Shown here one piece after another: positions 1 through 7,080 of a DNA stretch of 8,659 nucleotides. Every line of letters starts with the position of its first letter. Within the stretch, counting starts at the first letter, position 1. This DNA comes from Thermoleophilaceae bacterium (GTDB lineage Bacteria > Actinomycetota > Thermoleophilia > Solirubrobacterales > Thermoleophilaceae), in the NCBI GenBank assembly GCA_013695885.1, contig JACCZP010000197.1, positions 1-8,659 of the forward strand, in the 5' to 3' direction. A program made the translations under genes and the position numbers. The notes beneath the pieces are model-generated. The model did no database searches and was not told where the DNA came from. It saw nothing but the letters and a program-made list of their open reading frames with translations.

Positions 1-2
1 GC

Positions 3-683
3 CTAGCGCTCGCCGTCGCGGCCGCGATCGTCGACGTCCGAGCGCGGCGCGCGGACGTGCCTGCTCTGCTCGCCGTCGGGGTCGCCTGGCTCGGGCTCGT
101 GGCGGTCATGACCGAGACCGGGTACTCGGGCAACTTCCGCTACCTGCTCGTGCCGGTGGCCCTCGCCTGTGTACTGGGCGGCGTGGGGTGGGGGCGGGCT
201 CTCGGCGCGCTTGCGCGGCTGCTGCCGGGGCCGCCGGCCCACCCGGCCGTGGCCGCGGGCGTCAGCCTCGTCCTGCTCGCCGGCGCCTCGGTGCCCTTCG
301 CCGGCCGTCTCGTGGAGGGCGTCCCGAGGGAGGCGGCGAAGCTCCGCTACGAGGCGGCGCTCTACGACTCGCTCGCGCTGGCCGTGGACCGCGCCGGCGG
401 GCGGGGGCGCGTGCTCGGCTGCGGGCCGCCGGTGGCCGGCGACTACCAGGTGCCGGGGCTCGCCTGGCGCCTGCGGGTGCATGGGATCGACGTCCGGCTG
501 GATGCCCGCGAGGCGGGCACGGTCTTCCGCGCGCCACCCGTAATAGGCGCACGGCCGGAGCCACGTCTACACTCCGCCCACTCTCGCCTGCGGCCGGTGG
601 CCCGCGCCGGCCCGTGGCTCGTACTCGCGTCGTGTCGCTCCCGAGCGGACAGCGTACGACCCGAGCGGCGCCCGGCGTCCTGA
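3..683 (+). CDS. 3' part of a polytopic membrane protein, probably a glycosyltransferase-like protein (5' end outside window)
   Basis: The frame is open from the left edge of the window, so the start lies upstream; 226 residues are visible. A GTG at 57 exists but lies inside the hydrophobic continuation and is not a convincing start. Hydrophobic stretches are seen around 'LLAVGVAWLGLVAVM', 'YLLVPVALACVLGGVGWG' and 'VAAGVSLVLLAGASVPF', separated by short charged loops. They are followed by a soluble tail of about 120 residues ending in an Arg-rich segment. The loop 'TETGYSGNFRYLLVP' resembles the conserved 'GxxGNxRYLxP' loop that I associate with large multi-membrane proteins of GT-C type in Thermoleophilia-like actinobacteria; that link is from family knowledge and is moderate. 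Only 25 bp separate it from the next glycosyltransferase gene, so co-transcription is likely. Its substrate is unknown, and the catalytic N-terminal part is not in the window. Confidence 0.72.
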   Translation, partial: LALAVAAAIVDVRARRADVPALLAVGVAWLGLVAVMTETGYSGNFRYLLVPVALACVLGGVGWGRALGALARLLPGPPAHPAVAAGVSLVLLAGASVPFAGRLVEGVPREAAKLRYEAALYDSLALAVDRAGGRGRVLGCGPPVAGDYQVPGLAWRLRVHGIDVRLDAREAGTVFRAPPVIGARPEPRLHSAHSRLRPVARAGPWLVLASCRSRADSVRPERRPAS

Positions 684-708
684 CGGCCCCGCGTACCGAC
701 GAGAACCC

Positions 709-2334
709 ATGAGCTCTCTGCCGAACGCCACCTCCATACCGCGCCGGCTCGCGCTGCCGGAGGTCGAGCGACTTCCATGGCGGCTGGTCGGCTCGATCGC
801 CGCGCTCGGCGCGCTGATCGTCGTCTCCTTCGTGGTGCGCACGCGCGCGCTGGCGGCCGGCTTCTGGATCGACGAGGGGCTCTCCGTGGGCATCGCCTCC
901 TTCCCGCTCACCCAGATCCCCGAGGTGCTCATGCAGGACGGCTCGCCGCCGCTCTACTACGCGCTGTTGCACGTGTGGATGGACGTGGTCGGCCGCGCCG
1001 AGGAGCAGACCCACCTGCTCTCGCTGCTCTTCGCGCTCGCCACCGTGCCGGCCGGCCTGTGGGCGGGCTGGAGCCTCTTCGAGCCCCGGGTGGGATGGAT
1101 CTGCGCGACGCTGTGCGCGATCAACCCCTTCCTCACCGTGCACGCGCAGGAGACGCGCATGTACGCGCTGCTGGTGCTGCTCTCGCTGCTCGCCACCACG
1201 GCGTTCGTGCACGCGTTCGTGCTCGGGCGCCGCCGCTACCTGCCGCTGTTCGGGGTTGCGCTCGCGCTCATGCTCTACACGCACAACTGGGCGCTCTTCT
1301 ACGGGGTCGGGGCGGTCGTCGCCCTTCTCTTCGTCGCGCGCGAGCGCCCGGAGGCGCGTAAGCGAGTCGCCCTCGACGCGCTGTTCGTGTTCGGCGCCGT
1401 GGGCGTCGTCTATCTCCCCTGGGTGCCCACCCTGATCTTCCAGGTCATGCACACCGGCGCCCCGTGGTCCACCGCGCCGTCGCCCACCGCGCCGCTTGGA
1501 CGCCTGTCGCAGATCCTCGGCGGCGGATCGGCCGCCCTCGTGATGCTGCTCGGGGCGGGCGCGGGGGTCGTGGCGCTGATCGAGCAGGGTCGCCGCGGCG
1601 ACGATCGCCGGGGCGCGGTCGTGGCCATGCTCGTGCTCGCGGTGACCACGCTCGTCGTCGCCTGGCTGGTCTCGCAGGTGGCCCCGGCCTACGTCACCCG
1701 CTACCTCGCGGTCATCGTCGGTCCGCTGCTCGTGCTCGCGGCCGCGGGGCTGGCGGGGTCGGCGCGCCTCGGCATCGTGGCGCTCGTCCTCGTAGCGTTC
1801 TTCTGGACCGGACAGCCCAATCTCGACTCGAAGAGCTCCACACGGAACGTGCTGTCCGAGGTGAAGTGGATCCTGGCCCCGGGCGACCTCGTGATCTCCA
1901 CGCATCCGGAGAGGATGGCCGTGCTCGACTACTACCTGCCGCGCGGCCTTCAGTACGCGACGCCGCTCGGCCGCGACGAGATGCCGGGCGTCATGGACTG
2001 GCGCGACTCGCTGAAGCGCCTCAAGGCGGCGCGCCCCGAGCGCACCCTCGCGCCGCAGCTGGACGGCCTCCCCGAGGGAAGGCACGTGCTGCTCGTACGG
2101 CCGGTCATCGACAAGCGGTCGGACTGGAGCGCGCCCTGGACCCGTCTCGTGCGCCGGCGCTCGGCGCAGTGGGCGCGCGCCCTCGAGCGCGACCCCCGCT
2201 TCGTGCGCCGCGCCGCGGCGCCGGTCTCGGGCCGCACCGCCCGGCACTCGATCCGCGCCCTGGTCTACACGAAGGTCGCACCGCCGGGACCGGCGGCCAC
2301 CGACGCGCGCACCGTGGCCACGGCCACCCGTTAG
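709..2334 (+). CDS. GT39-like (GT-C fold) membrane glycosyltransferase
   Basis: The 541-residue product is a multi-pass membrane protein expected to move a sugar from a polyprenyl-phosphate donor onto an acceptor at the outer face of the cytoplasmic membrane. After the first membrane helix (about residues 26-43) comes 'FWIDEG' (52-57). Its Asp55-Glu56 pair sits where PMT/ArnT-type GT-C enzymes carry their catalytic acidic residue. Other family-like features are 'GSPPLYYALLHVW' (78-90), 'HAQETRMYAL' (145-154), 'YTHNWALF' (190-197) and 'YVTRYLAV' (328-335). About eight to ten hydrophobic helices span residues 26-366, and the last 170 residues form a mostly soluble, Arg-rich domain. The ATG at 709 follows only a weak purine-rich sequence (GAGAA at 701-705). 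The gene lies between another membrane protein and an FAD oxidoreductase, which fits a cell-envelope glycan cluster. The sugar and acceptor cannot be inferred. Family assignment is firm and substrate is unknown. Confidence 0.88.
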   Translation: MSSLPNATSIPRRLALPEVERLPWRLVGSIAALGALIVVSFVVRTRALAAGFWIDEGLSVGIASFPLTQIPEVLMQDGSPPLYYALLHVWMDVVGRAEEQTHLLSLLFALATVPAGLWAGWSLFEPRVGWICATLCAINPFLTVHAQETRMYALLVLLSLLATTAFVHAFVLGRRRYLPLFGVALALMLYTHNWALFYGVGAVVALLFVARERPEARKRVALDALFVFGAVGVVYLPWVPTLIFQVMHTGAPWSTAPSPTAPLGRLSQILGGGSAALVMLLGAGAGVVALIEQGRRGDDRRGAVVAMLVLAVTTLVVAWLVSQVAPAYVTRYLAVIVGPLLVLAAAGLAGSARLGIVALVLVAFFWTGQPNLDSKSSTRNVLSEVKWILAPGDLVISTHPERMAVLDYYLPRGLQYATPLGRDEMPGVMDWRDSLKRLKAARPERTLAPQLDGLPEGRHVLLVRPVIDKRSDWSAPWTRLVRRRSAQWARALERDPRFVRRAAAPVSGRTARHSIRALVYTKVAPPGPAATDARTVATATR

Positions 2335-2426
2335 CGGTCCTTTAGGCACCTCCGCCAACCTGCCCGAGCCCCCCTGTACCGCGCCGTTCCCCGAGTCCCC
2401 GACCACGAGCTAGAGCCACCTCCCCG

Positions 2427-3947
2427 ATGATCGAGACACCAGAGCAGCCAGTGAGCCCCAACTCCTCCCACGCGGGCGAAGGCGTGGAGAGGCCCACCGT
2501 CGTCCTCGGCGGCGGCCCCGCCGGGCTCACTGCCGGCTACCTGCTGGCCAAGCAGGGGCGCCCGGTCATCGTCCTCGAGGCCGAGGATCAGCTCGGCGGC
2601 ATCGCCAAGACCGTCGAGCGCGACGGCTACCGGTTCGACCTCGGCGGCCACCGCTTCTTCACCAAGGCCAAGGAGGTCGACGCCCTCTGGCACGAGATCA
2701 TGCGCGAGGAGTTCCTGCGCCGTCCGCGCATGTCGCGCATCTACTGGAACGGCAAGTTCCTTCACTACCCCCTGCGCGGCGCTGACGTCATCAAGAAGCT
2801 CGGCCCGGTCGAGCTCACTCGGTCCATGTTCTCCTACCTGCGGGCGGCGCTGAAGCGCAAGGGCGAGGAGAAGACCCTGGAGCAGTGGGTCTCGAACCGC
2901 TTCGGCAAGCGGCTGTTCGAGCTCTTCTTCAAGTCCTACACCGAGAAGGTGTGGGGGGTGCCGACCTCGGAGATCCGTGCCGAGTGGGCGGCGCAGCGCA
3001 TCAAGAACCTCAACTTCTTCTCCGCGGCCAAGGCGGCCTTCTTCGGCAACAAGAACGACGAGCACACGAGCCTCATCGGCGAGTTCAACTACCCGCGCTA
3101 CGGGCCCGGCCAGATGTGGGAGACGATGGCCGACGACATCCGCGCGCTGGGCGGGGAGATCCGCCTCGAGACGCCGGTCACCGGCGTGCGCGTCGAAGGT
3201 GGACGGGTCGTCGAGATCCACACCCCGGGCGAGACCTTCGGTCCCGGCCAGGTCATCTCCTCGCTGCCCCTGCGCTCGATCGTCGGGCTCTCAGGCGAGT
3301 CGGCCGACGGCGAGGTGGTCGAGGCCGCGCGCGGCCTGCGCTACCGCGACTTCCTCACCGTGGCGCTCGTGCTCGAAGGGGAGGATCCTTTTCCCGACAA
3401 CTGGATCTACATCCACGAGCCGAACGTCCAGGTCGCGCGGATCCAGAACTTCCGCTCCTGGAGCCCGTGGATGGTGCCCGACTCGAGCAGGGCCTGCGTC
3501 GGCCTCGAGTACTTCTGCTTCGCGGGCGACGAGCTGTGGAACACCTCGGACGACGATCTCGTGAAGCTCGGGGCCGCCGAGCTCGAGAAGCTCGGCCTGG
3601 CGCGCGCGGAGCAGGTCGTCTTCGGCTTCGCGGTCCGGGTGCCGAAGGCCTACCCGATGTACGACCCCGACTACGCCGAGCGCGTCGACGCGATCCGCTC
3701 ATGGCTCGAGGGCATCGACAACCTCCAGCAGGTCGGTCGCAACGGCCTGCACCGCTACAACAACTCCGACCACTCGATGCTGACCGCGATGCGCGCGGTC
3801 GAGAACATCACCGCGGGCACGGCACACGACCTGTGGGCGGTGAACGCCGAATCGGTCTACCACGAGACCGACACGCCCGACGAGCAGCCCTACGTGAAGG
3901 CGCCGGAGACGGCGTCCATGAAGCAGCCGCTGGCGTCGGAGACGTAG
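2427..3947 (+). CDS. FAD-dependent oxidoreductase, UDP-galactopyranose mutase / protoporphyrinogen oxidase-like superfamily
   Basis: The 506-residue protein has an N-terminal Rossmann dinucleotide-binding motif, 'VLGGGPAGLTAGYLL' (26-40), with acidic Glu51 at the end of the second strand, where it would bind the adenosine ribose. 'LGGIAKT' (56-62) and 'FDLGGHRFF' (70-78) continue the FAD site in the way seen in UDP-galactopyranose mutase-like and amine-oxidase-like flavoproteins. A second FAD contact is likely at 'GRNGLHRYNNSDHSM' (437-451). The middle part ('KSYTEKVWGVP', 'YPRYGPGQMWE') is also typical of this group. No membrane helix or signal peptide is seen, so it should be cytoplasmic. 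Relatives are often labelled only NAD(P)/FAD-dependent oxidoreductase; placement after a GT-C glycosyltransferase suggests a role in making or modifying a sugar donor or lipid carrier, which is inference. It is not a classical UGM or HemY by sequence alone. The ATG at 2427 has no clear ribosome binding site, and GTG at 2451 is an alternative start that leaves the FAD motif intact. Confidence 0.88.
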   Translation: MIETPEQPVSPNSSHAGEGVERPTVVLGGGPAGLTAGYLLAKQGRPVIVLEAEDQLGGIAKTVERDGYRFDLGGHRFFTKAKEVDALWHEIMREEFLRRPRMSRIYWNGKFLHYPLRGADVIKKLGPVELTRSMFSYLRAALKRKGEEKTLEQWVSNRFGKRLFELFFKSYTEKVWGVPTSEIRAEWAAQRIKNLNFFSAAKAAFFGNKNDEHTSLIGEFNYPRYGPGQMWETMADDIRALGGEIRLETPVTGVRVEGGRVVEIHTPGETFGPGQVISSLPLRSIVGLSGESADGEVVEAARGLRYRDFLTVALVLEGEDPFPDNWIYIHEPNVQVARIQNFRSWSPWMVPDSSRACVGLEYFCFAGDELWNTSDDDLVKLGAAELEKLGLARAEQVVFGFAVRVPKAYPMYDPDYAERVDAIRSWLEGIDNLQQVGRNGLHRYNNSDHSMLTAMRAVENITAGTAHDLWAVNAESVYHETDTPDEQPYVKAPETASMKQPLASET

Positions 3948-4013
3948 CCTGAGCGGCGCGCGTTCCCGGGGTAGCACGCTTGGTCGCAGCTCAGCCACGG
4001 CAGTTGTAACGAA

Positions 4014-4053
4014 CTTACTGCCTTTTCTGCAAAGAACGATAAGGCACGGTAAG
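4014..4053. other. Imperfect bulged hairpin with GCAA tetraloop
   Basis: The sequence folds into three stacked helices by direct base matching: CTTAC (4014-4018) with GTAAG (4049-4053), TGCCTT (4019-4024) with AAGGCA (4041-4046), and TTCT (4025-4028) with AGAA (4033-4036), closed by a GCAA loop (4029-4032). All unpaired bases other than the loop fall on the 3' side: CGAT (4037-4040) and CG (4047-4048). That gives 15 base pairs in 40 bases. It lies 66 bp after the stop of the FAD oxidoreductase gene and just before the ATPase remnant. No T tract follows on either strand, so a standard intrinsic terminator is unlikely. Possible readings are a mobile-element end, an RNA processing or attenuation structure, or chance. 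Confidence 0.5.
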
Positions 4054-4056
4054 GCA
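4037..4056. repeat. Two tandem 10-bp repeats, CGRTAAGGCA
   Basis: CGATAAGGCA (4037-4046) is followed without a gap by CGGTAAGGCA (4047-4056); nine of ten positions match. The 10-bp period equals one turn of DNA, which is compatible with a two-site operator. Both copies contain AAGGCA, and either copy could pair with TGCCTT at 4019-4024. The repeat overlaps the 3' side of the hairpin and ends two bases before the point where similarity to the ATPase family appears to begin. It may be a replication-slippage or deletion scar, or part of a recognition site. Confidence 0.6.
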
Positions 4057-4057
4057 T

Positions 4058-5035
4058 GAGATCGCGCGCGAAGAGGGTCTTCGAGTCGGGTTCGTCGAGG
4101 CGCCGGAGGGCGGCGACTTTCGACGACTGCTGGCGACACGTCTGCGCGCGATCCTCCTCGACCTGGACCGAGGGTCAGTATCGAGAGCAGTCAAGCGTGC
4201 TCTGGCCATCCTCAAGTCGTTCTCTTACACCCTTCCTGACGGGAGCTCGATATCGATCGATGTCGACGCGCTGCCGGGCCAGGCCGACTCCGGGGTCCTG
4301 GTCGAGGACGTGACCGACCTGCTGGTCGCAACCGGGGAGGCGGCTAGGGATCGGGGGAGCGGCGTCCTCCTAGCCGTCGATGAGGTCCAGTATCTGAGTG
4401 CGATGGAGCTGGCAGCGTTGATCACCGGAATTCACCGCACCGTGCAGCTCAATCTGCCAGTGGTACTCGTGGGAGCCGGCCTTCCCCAGCTTCCGGGCCT
4501 TGCGGGCGACGCCAAGTCCTATGCCGAGCGACTGTTCGAGTTCCCGCGAATCGGGTCTCTCGATGACGATGACGCACGGTCGGTGCTCGGCATCCCGGTT
4601 GAACAGCAAGGTGTCTCCTTCGAGCACGAGGCCCTCGAGCTCCTGCTGCGCCACACCCGCGGGTACCCCTACTTCCTCCAAGAGTGGGGCTATCACGTGT
4701 GGAACGCGGCACCGGGCTCTCCAATCACCGCCGCCGACGTGAACGCGGTAGCGCCGGAAGTGGGCCGGCACCTCGACGAGAACTTCTTCCTGGTGCGTAT
4801 GGATCGCTTGACTCCGGCTGAGAAGCGATACCTCCGAGCCATGGCCGGTCTGGGGTCGGGGCCGCACCGATCGGGGGATGTAGCCGCGGAGCTCGGGGTC
4901 AAGGTCGAGAGCGTCGCTCCGCGACGCTCGGGCCTCATCCAGAAGGGCATGATCTACAGCCCCGCGCACGGCGACACGGCGTTCACCGTGCCTCTGTTCG
5001 ACGAGTTTCTCCGCCGAGCGCTTCCGGCTGGCTGA
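4058..5035 (+). pseudogene. 5'-truncated AAA-type ATP-binding protein with C-terminal winged helix
   Basis: The frame is open from 4043 (after a TAA at 4040) to the TGA at 5033. It reads as the middle and end of an actinobacterial stand-alone ATP-binding protein: 325 residues counted from Glu at 4058. Visible parts are the region leading to 'ILKSFSYTLPDG' (51-62), Walker B 'VLLAVDEVQYL' (103-113, Asp108-Glu109), a sensor-like strand 'VVLVGAGLPQLPGL' (135-148), 'SYAERLFEFP' (154-163), 'GYPYFLQEWGYHVWNA' (202-217), and a winged-helix-like end with 'HRSGDVAAELGVK' (270-282) and 'LIQKGMIYSP' (293-302). Family members normally begin 60 to 80 residues earlier with a 'GxxGxGKT' Walker A loop; none is found in any + strand frame of 3948-4060. 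The first in-frame ATG or GTG is GTG at 4310, which would discard 84 conserved-looking residues and has no properly spaced ribosome binding site. No internal stop or frameshift is seen, so the loss looks recent or the fragment may still be expressed. It uses codons rare in its neighbours (ATA, CTA, TCA, GTA, AGA). Confidence 0.72.
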
Positions 5036-5053
5036 GTCAGGCAGTTGGGCCGC

Positions 5054-7078
5054 ATGCGCCTCGGCATCGACGTCGGCGGGACCTTCACCGACCTGGTGGC
5101 TCTGAGCGGGTCGACTCTGGTGACCGCGAAGGTGCCGTCCACGCCGCGCGACCAGTCCGAGGGGGTCATGGCCGCCGTCGAGGCGTCCGGCGTCAATCCC
5201 GCGGAGGTGGTGGCCCTCGCGCACGGCATGACCGTGGCCACCAACGCGCTGCTGGAGCGCAGCGGCGGGCGAACGGCGCTCGTGACCACCGCCGGCTTCC
5301 GCGACCTGCTCGAGATCGCCCGCCAGGATCGCCCCGCGCTCTACGACCTGACCCGCCGCCGGCCGCAGCCCCTCGTGCCGCGCGAGCTGTGCCTGACGGT
5401 CGAGGAGCGGATGGGACCGGACGGAGAGGTGCGTCCGCTCGACGAGGACTCCGTCGAGGGGGTGGTCGAGGCGCTTCGTGGGGCCGACGTCGAGGCCGTC
5501 GCAGTGTGCCTGCTGTTCGCGTTCCTCCACGCCGACCACGAGCGACGGGTGGGCGAGCGCCTGCGAGAGGCCCTGCCGGAGGTCCACGTCTCGCTCTCGA
5601 GCGAGGTCCTTCCCGAGATGCGCGAGTACGAGCGGGCGGCCACCACCGTGGCCGATGCCTACCTGGCGCCCCGGCTGTCCGCGTACCTCTCGCGGCTCGG
5701 GGAGCGCGTGCGCGAGGCGGGCCTGCCCGAGCCTCTGGTGATGCGCTCGTCCGGCGGGGTGGTGGAGCTCGAGGTGGCGGCGCGCAGCGCTGCGTCGTGC
5801 GTTCTCTCGGGACCCGCGGGCGGGGTGGTCGGCGCCGCCCACGTGGCGCGGGCGAGCGGCTACGACGACGTGCTCACCTTCGACATGGGCGGCACGAGCA
5901 CCGACGTCGCCTCCGTGCGCGGGGGCGAGGTGGAGACCACCACCGAGCTGAGCGTGGCCGGAGTGCCGATCGGGCTGCCGGTCGTCGACATCCACACGGT
6001 CAGCGCGGGTGGGGGCTCGATCGGTGCGCCGGACCCCGGCGGTGCGCTGCGGGTGGGGCCGCGCTCCGCGGGTGCGGACCCGGGGCCGGCGGCGTACGGC
6101 CGCGGTGGGGAGGAGCCGACGGTGACCGACGCCGACCTGTTTCTCGGCCACCTCGCGGACGGGGCGCAGCTGGGCGGCGAGGTGACCCTCGATCGCGGAT
6201 CGGCCGAACGGGCGCTCGCGACGGTGGGCGAGCCGCTTGGCCTGGACGCGCTCGCGACCGCGGAGGGGATCGTCCGGGTCGCCAACGCCGAGATGGCCCG
6301 CGCATTGCGGGTGATCAGCGTCGAGCGGGGCATCGACCCCCGGGAGCTCGCGCTCGTCGCCTTCGGCGGGGCGGGGGGAGTGCACGCGTGCGCCCTCGCC
6401 GAGGAGCTCGGGATGCGGACCGTTCTCGTGCCCCGTGCCGCGGGGGTGCTGAGCGCCCTCGGCCTCGCGATGTCCGACGTCCGCCGTGACTACGTGACTC
6501 CGCTGCTGGGTGAGCTGTCGGGGGTCGAGCCCGGTACGGTCGAGCGTGCATTCGCGCAGCTCGAGGAGCGCGGGCGGGAGGACCTCGACGAGCCGGAGCT
6601 CCTCCGCCGGGCGGACCTGCGCTACCGCGGTCAGTCCTTCGAGTTGACCGTGGACGCCGGGCCCGTGGACGCGGGCCACGAGGGCCAAGACCGGGAGCGC
6701 TCGGGCGACGCCTTCTCCGACCTCGCCGAGCGCTTCGGCGCTGCCCACGAGCGCCGCTACGGCTACCGCATGGACGAGGAGGCGGTGGAATCGGTGGCGG
6801 TCCGCGTCACGGCCACGAGCCGGGTGGACAAGCCCGAGCTCTCCGAGGACGAGGAGCCCGAGGACTCGACCACCGCGCAGATCGGTCGCCGCCGTGCGTA
6901 CTTCGACGACGAGTGGCATGAGGCGGTCGTGCTCGACCATGCGCGGATGGGGCGCGGCTCGAACGTCGTGGGGCCGGCCGTGGTCGAGTCCGCGGAGGCC
7001 ACCTGCGTCGTGGCGCCCGGATGGGCCACGGAGGTGGACCGCGCGGGCACCCTCGTCCTCACCCGCGCGGAGGCCTGA
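5054..7078 (+). CDS. hyuA: HyuA: hydantoinase A / 5-oxoprolinase ATP-dependent subunit
   Basis: This subunit of an ATP-dependent cyclic amidase activates the substrate carbonyl with ATP so that the HyuB partner can complete ring opening; known family substrates are 5-oxoproline and N-methylhydantoins. The 674-residue product has the family's full length. The first ASKHA phosphate loop 'GIDVGGTFTDL' is at 4-14 and the second, 'FDMGGTSTDVA', at 276-286. Also present are 'HGMTVATNALLERSG' (57-71), 'SGPAGGVVGA' (252-261), 'HTVSAGGGSIG' (314-324), 'SAGADPGPAAYG' (338-349), 'FGGAGGVHA' (437-445), 'YRGQSFEL' (524-531) and the 'HERRYGY' segment (565-571). The order is N-terminal Hydant_A_N, central hydantoinase A and C-terminal domain. 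I chose ATG at 5054 because 'MRLGIDVGG' is the usual N terminus; TTG at 5045 would add three residues. It follows the ATPase remnant by 18 bp and overlaps hyuB by one base. Acetone and acetophenone carboxylases are related, but no other carboxylase subunit is seen here. Confidence 0.93.
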   Translation: MRLGIDVGGTFTDLVALSGSTLVTAKVPSTPRDQSEGVMAAVEASGVNPAEVVALAHGMTVATNALLERSGGRTALVTTAGFRDLLEIARQDRPALYDLTRRRPQPLVPRELCLTVEERMGPDGEVRPLDEDSVEGVVEALRGADVEAVAVCLLFAFLHADHERRVGERLREALPEVHVSLSSEVLPEMREYERAATTVADAYLAPRLSAYLSRLGERVREAGLPEPLVMRSSGGVVELEVAARSAASCVLSGPAGGVVGAAHVARASGYDDVLTFDMGGTSTDVASVRGGEVETTTELSVAGVPIGLPVVDIHTVSAGGGSIGAPDPGGALRVGPRSAGADPGPAAYGRGGEEPTVTDADLFLGHLADGAQLGGEVTLDRGSAERALATVGEPLGLDALATAEGIVRVANAEMARALRVISVERGIDPRELALVAFGGAGGVHACALAEELGMRTVLVPRAAGVLSALGLAMSDVRRDYVTPLLGELSGVEPGTVERAFAQLEERGREDLDEPELLRRADLRYRGQSFELTVDAGPVDAGHEGQDRERSGDAFSDLAERFGAAHERRYGYRMDEEAVESVAVRVTATSRVDKPELSEDEEPEDSTTAQIGRRRAYFDDEWHEAVVLDHARMGRGSNVVGPAVVESAEATCVVAPGWATEVDRAGTLVLTRAEA

Positions 7079-7080
7079 TG
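7069..7080 (+). promoter_or_regulatory. Ribosome binding site and coupled start of hyuB
   Basis: GGAGG (7069-7073) lies in the last codons of hyuA, four bases before the hyuB ATG (7078). The hyuA stop and hyuB start overlap as TGATG (7076-7080). This favours translational coupling and equal production of the two subunits. It also decides the start: an upstream in-frame ATG at 7021 would put 19 extra residues, read out of frame from hyuA coding sequence, before the conserved '[13 protein letters not shown]'. Confidence 0.8.

Noticed and set aside
262..2406. A 714-codon open frame on the - strand across the glycosyltransferase gene
   Set aside because: Its translation is a monotonous Arg/Gly/His/Glu-rich sequence with no domain. 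Long antisense frames are expected opposite G/C-ending codons in such GC-rich DNA.
4014..4053. Intrinsic terminator for the FAD oxidoreductase gene
   Set aside because: The stem is only moderately GC-rich, bulged, and has no T run after it on either strand.
4001..4060. Integron attC-like recombination site
   Set aside because: The hairpin has bulges, but the paired core boxes RYYYAAC and GTTRRRY are not found at its ends.
4056..4313. An 85-codon + strand frame starting at ATG 4056, just after the repeats
   Set aside because: Its Ser/Arg-rich translation is the out-of-frame reading of the ATPase remnant, whose own frame gives conserved family sequence over the same bases.
4370..6940. An 856-codon open frame on the - strand across the ATPase remnant and hyuA
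   Set aside because: It is a low-complexity shadow opposite two frames that match known families along their whole length.
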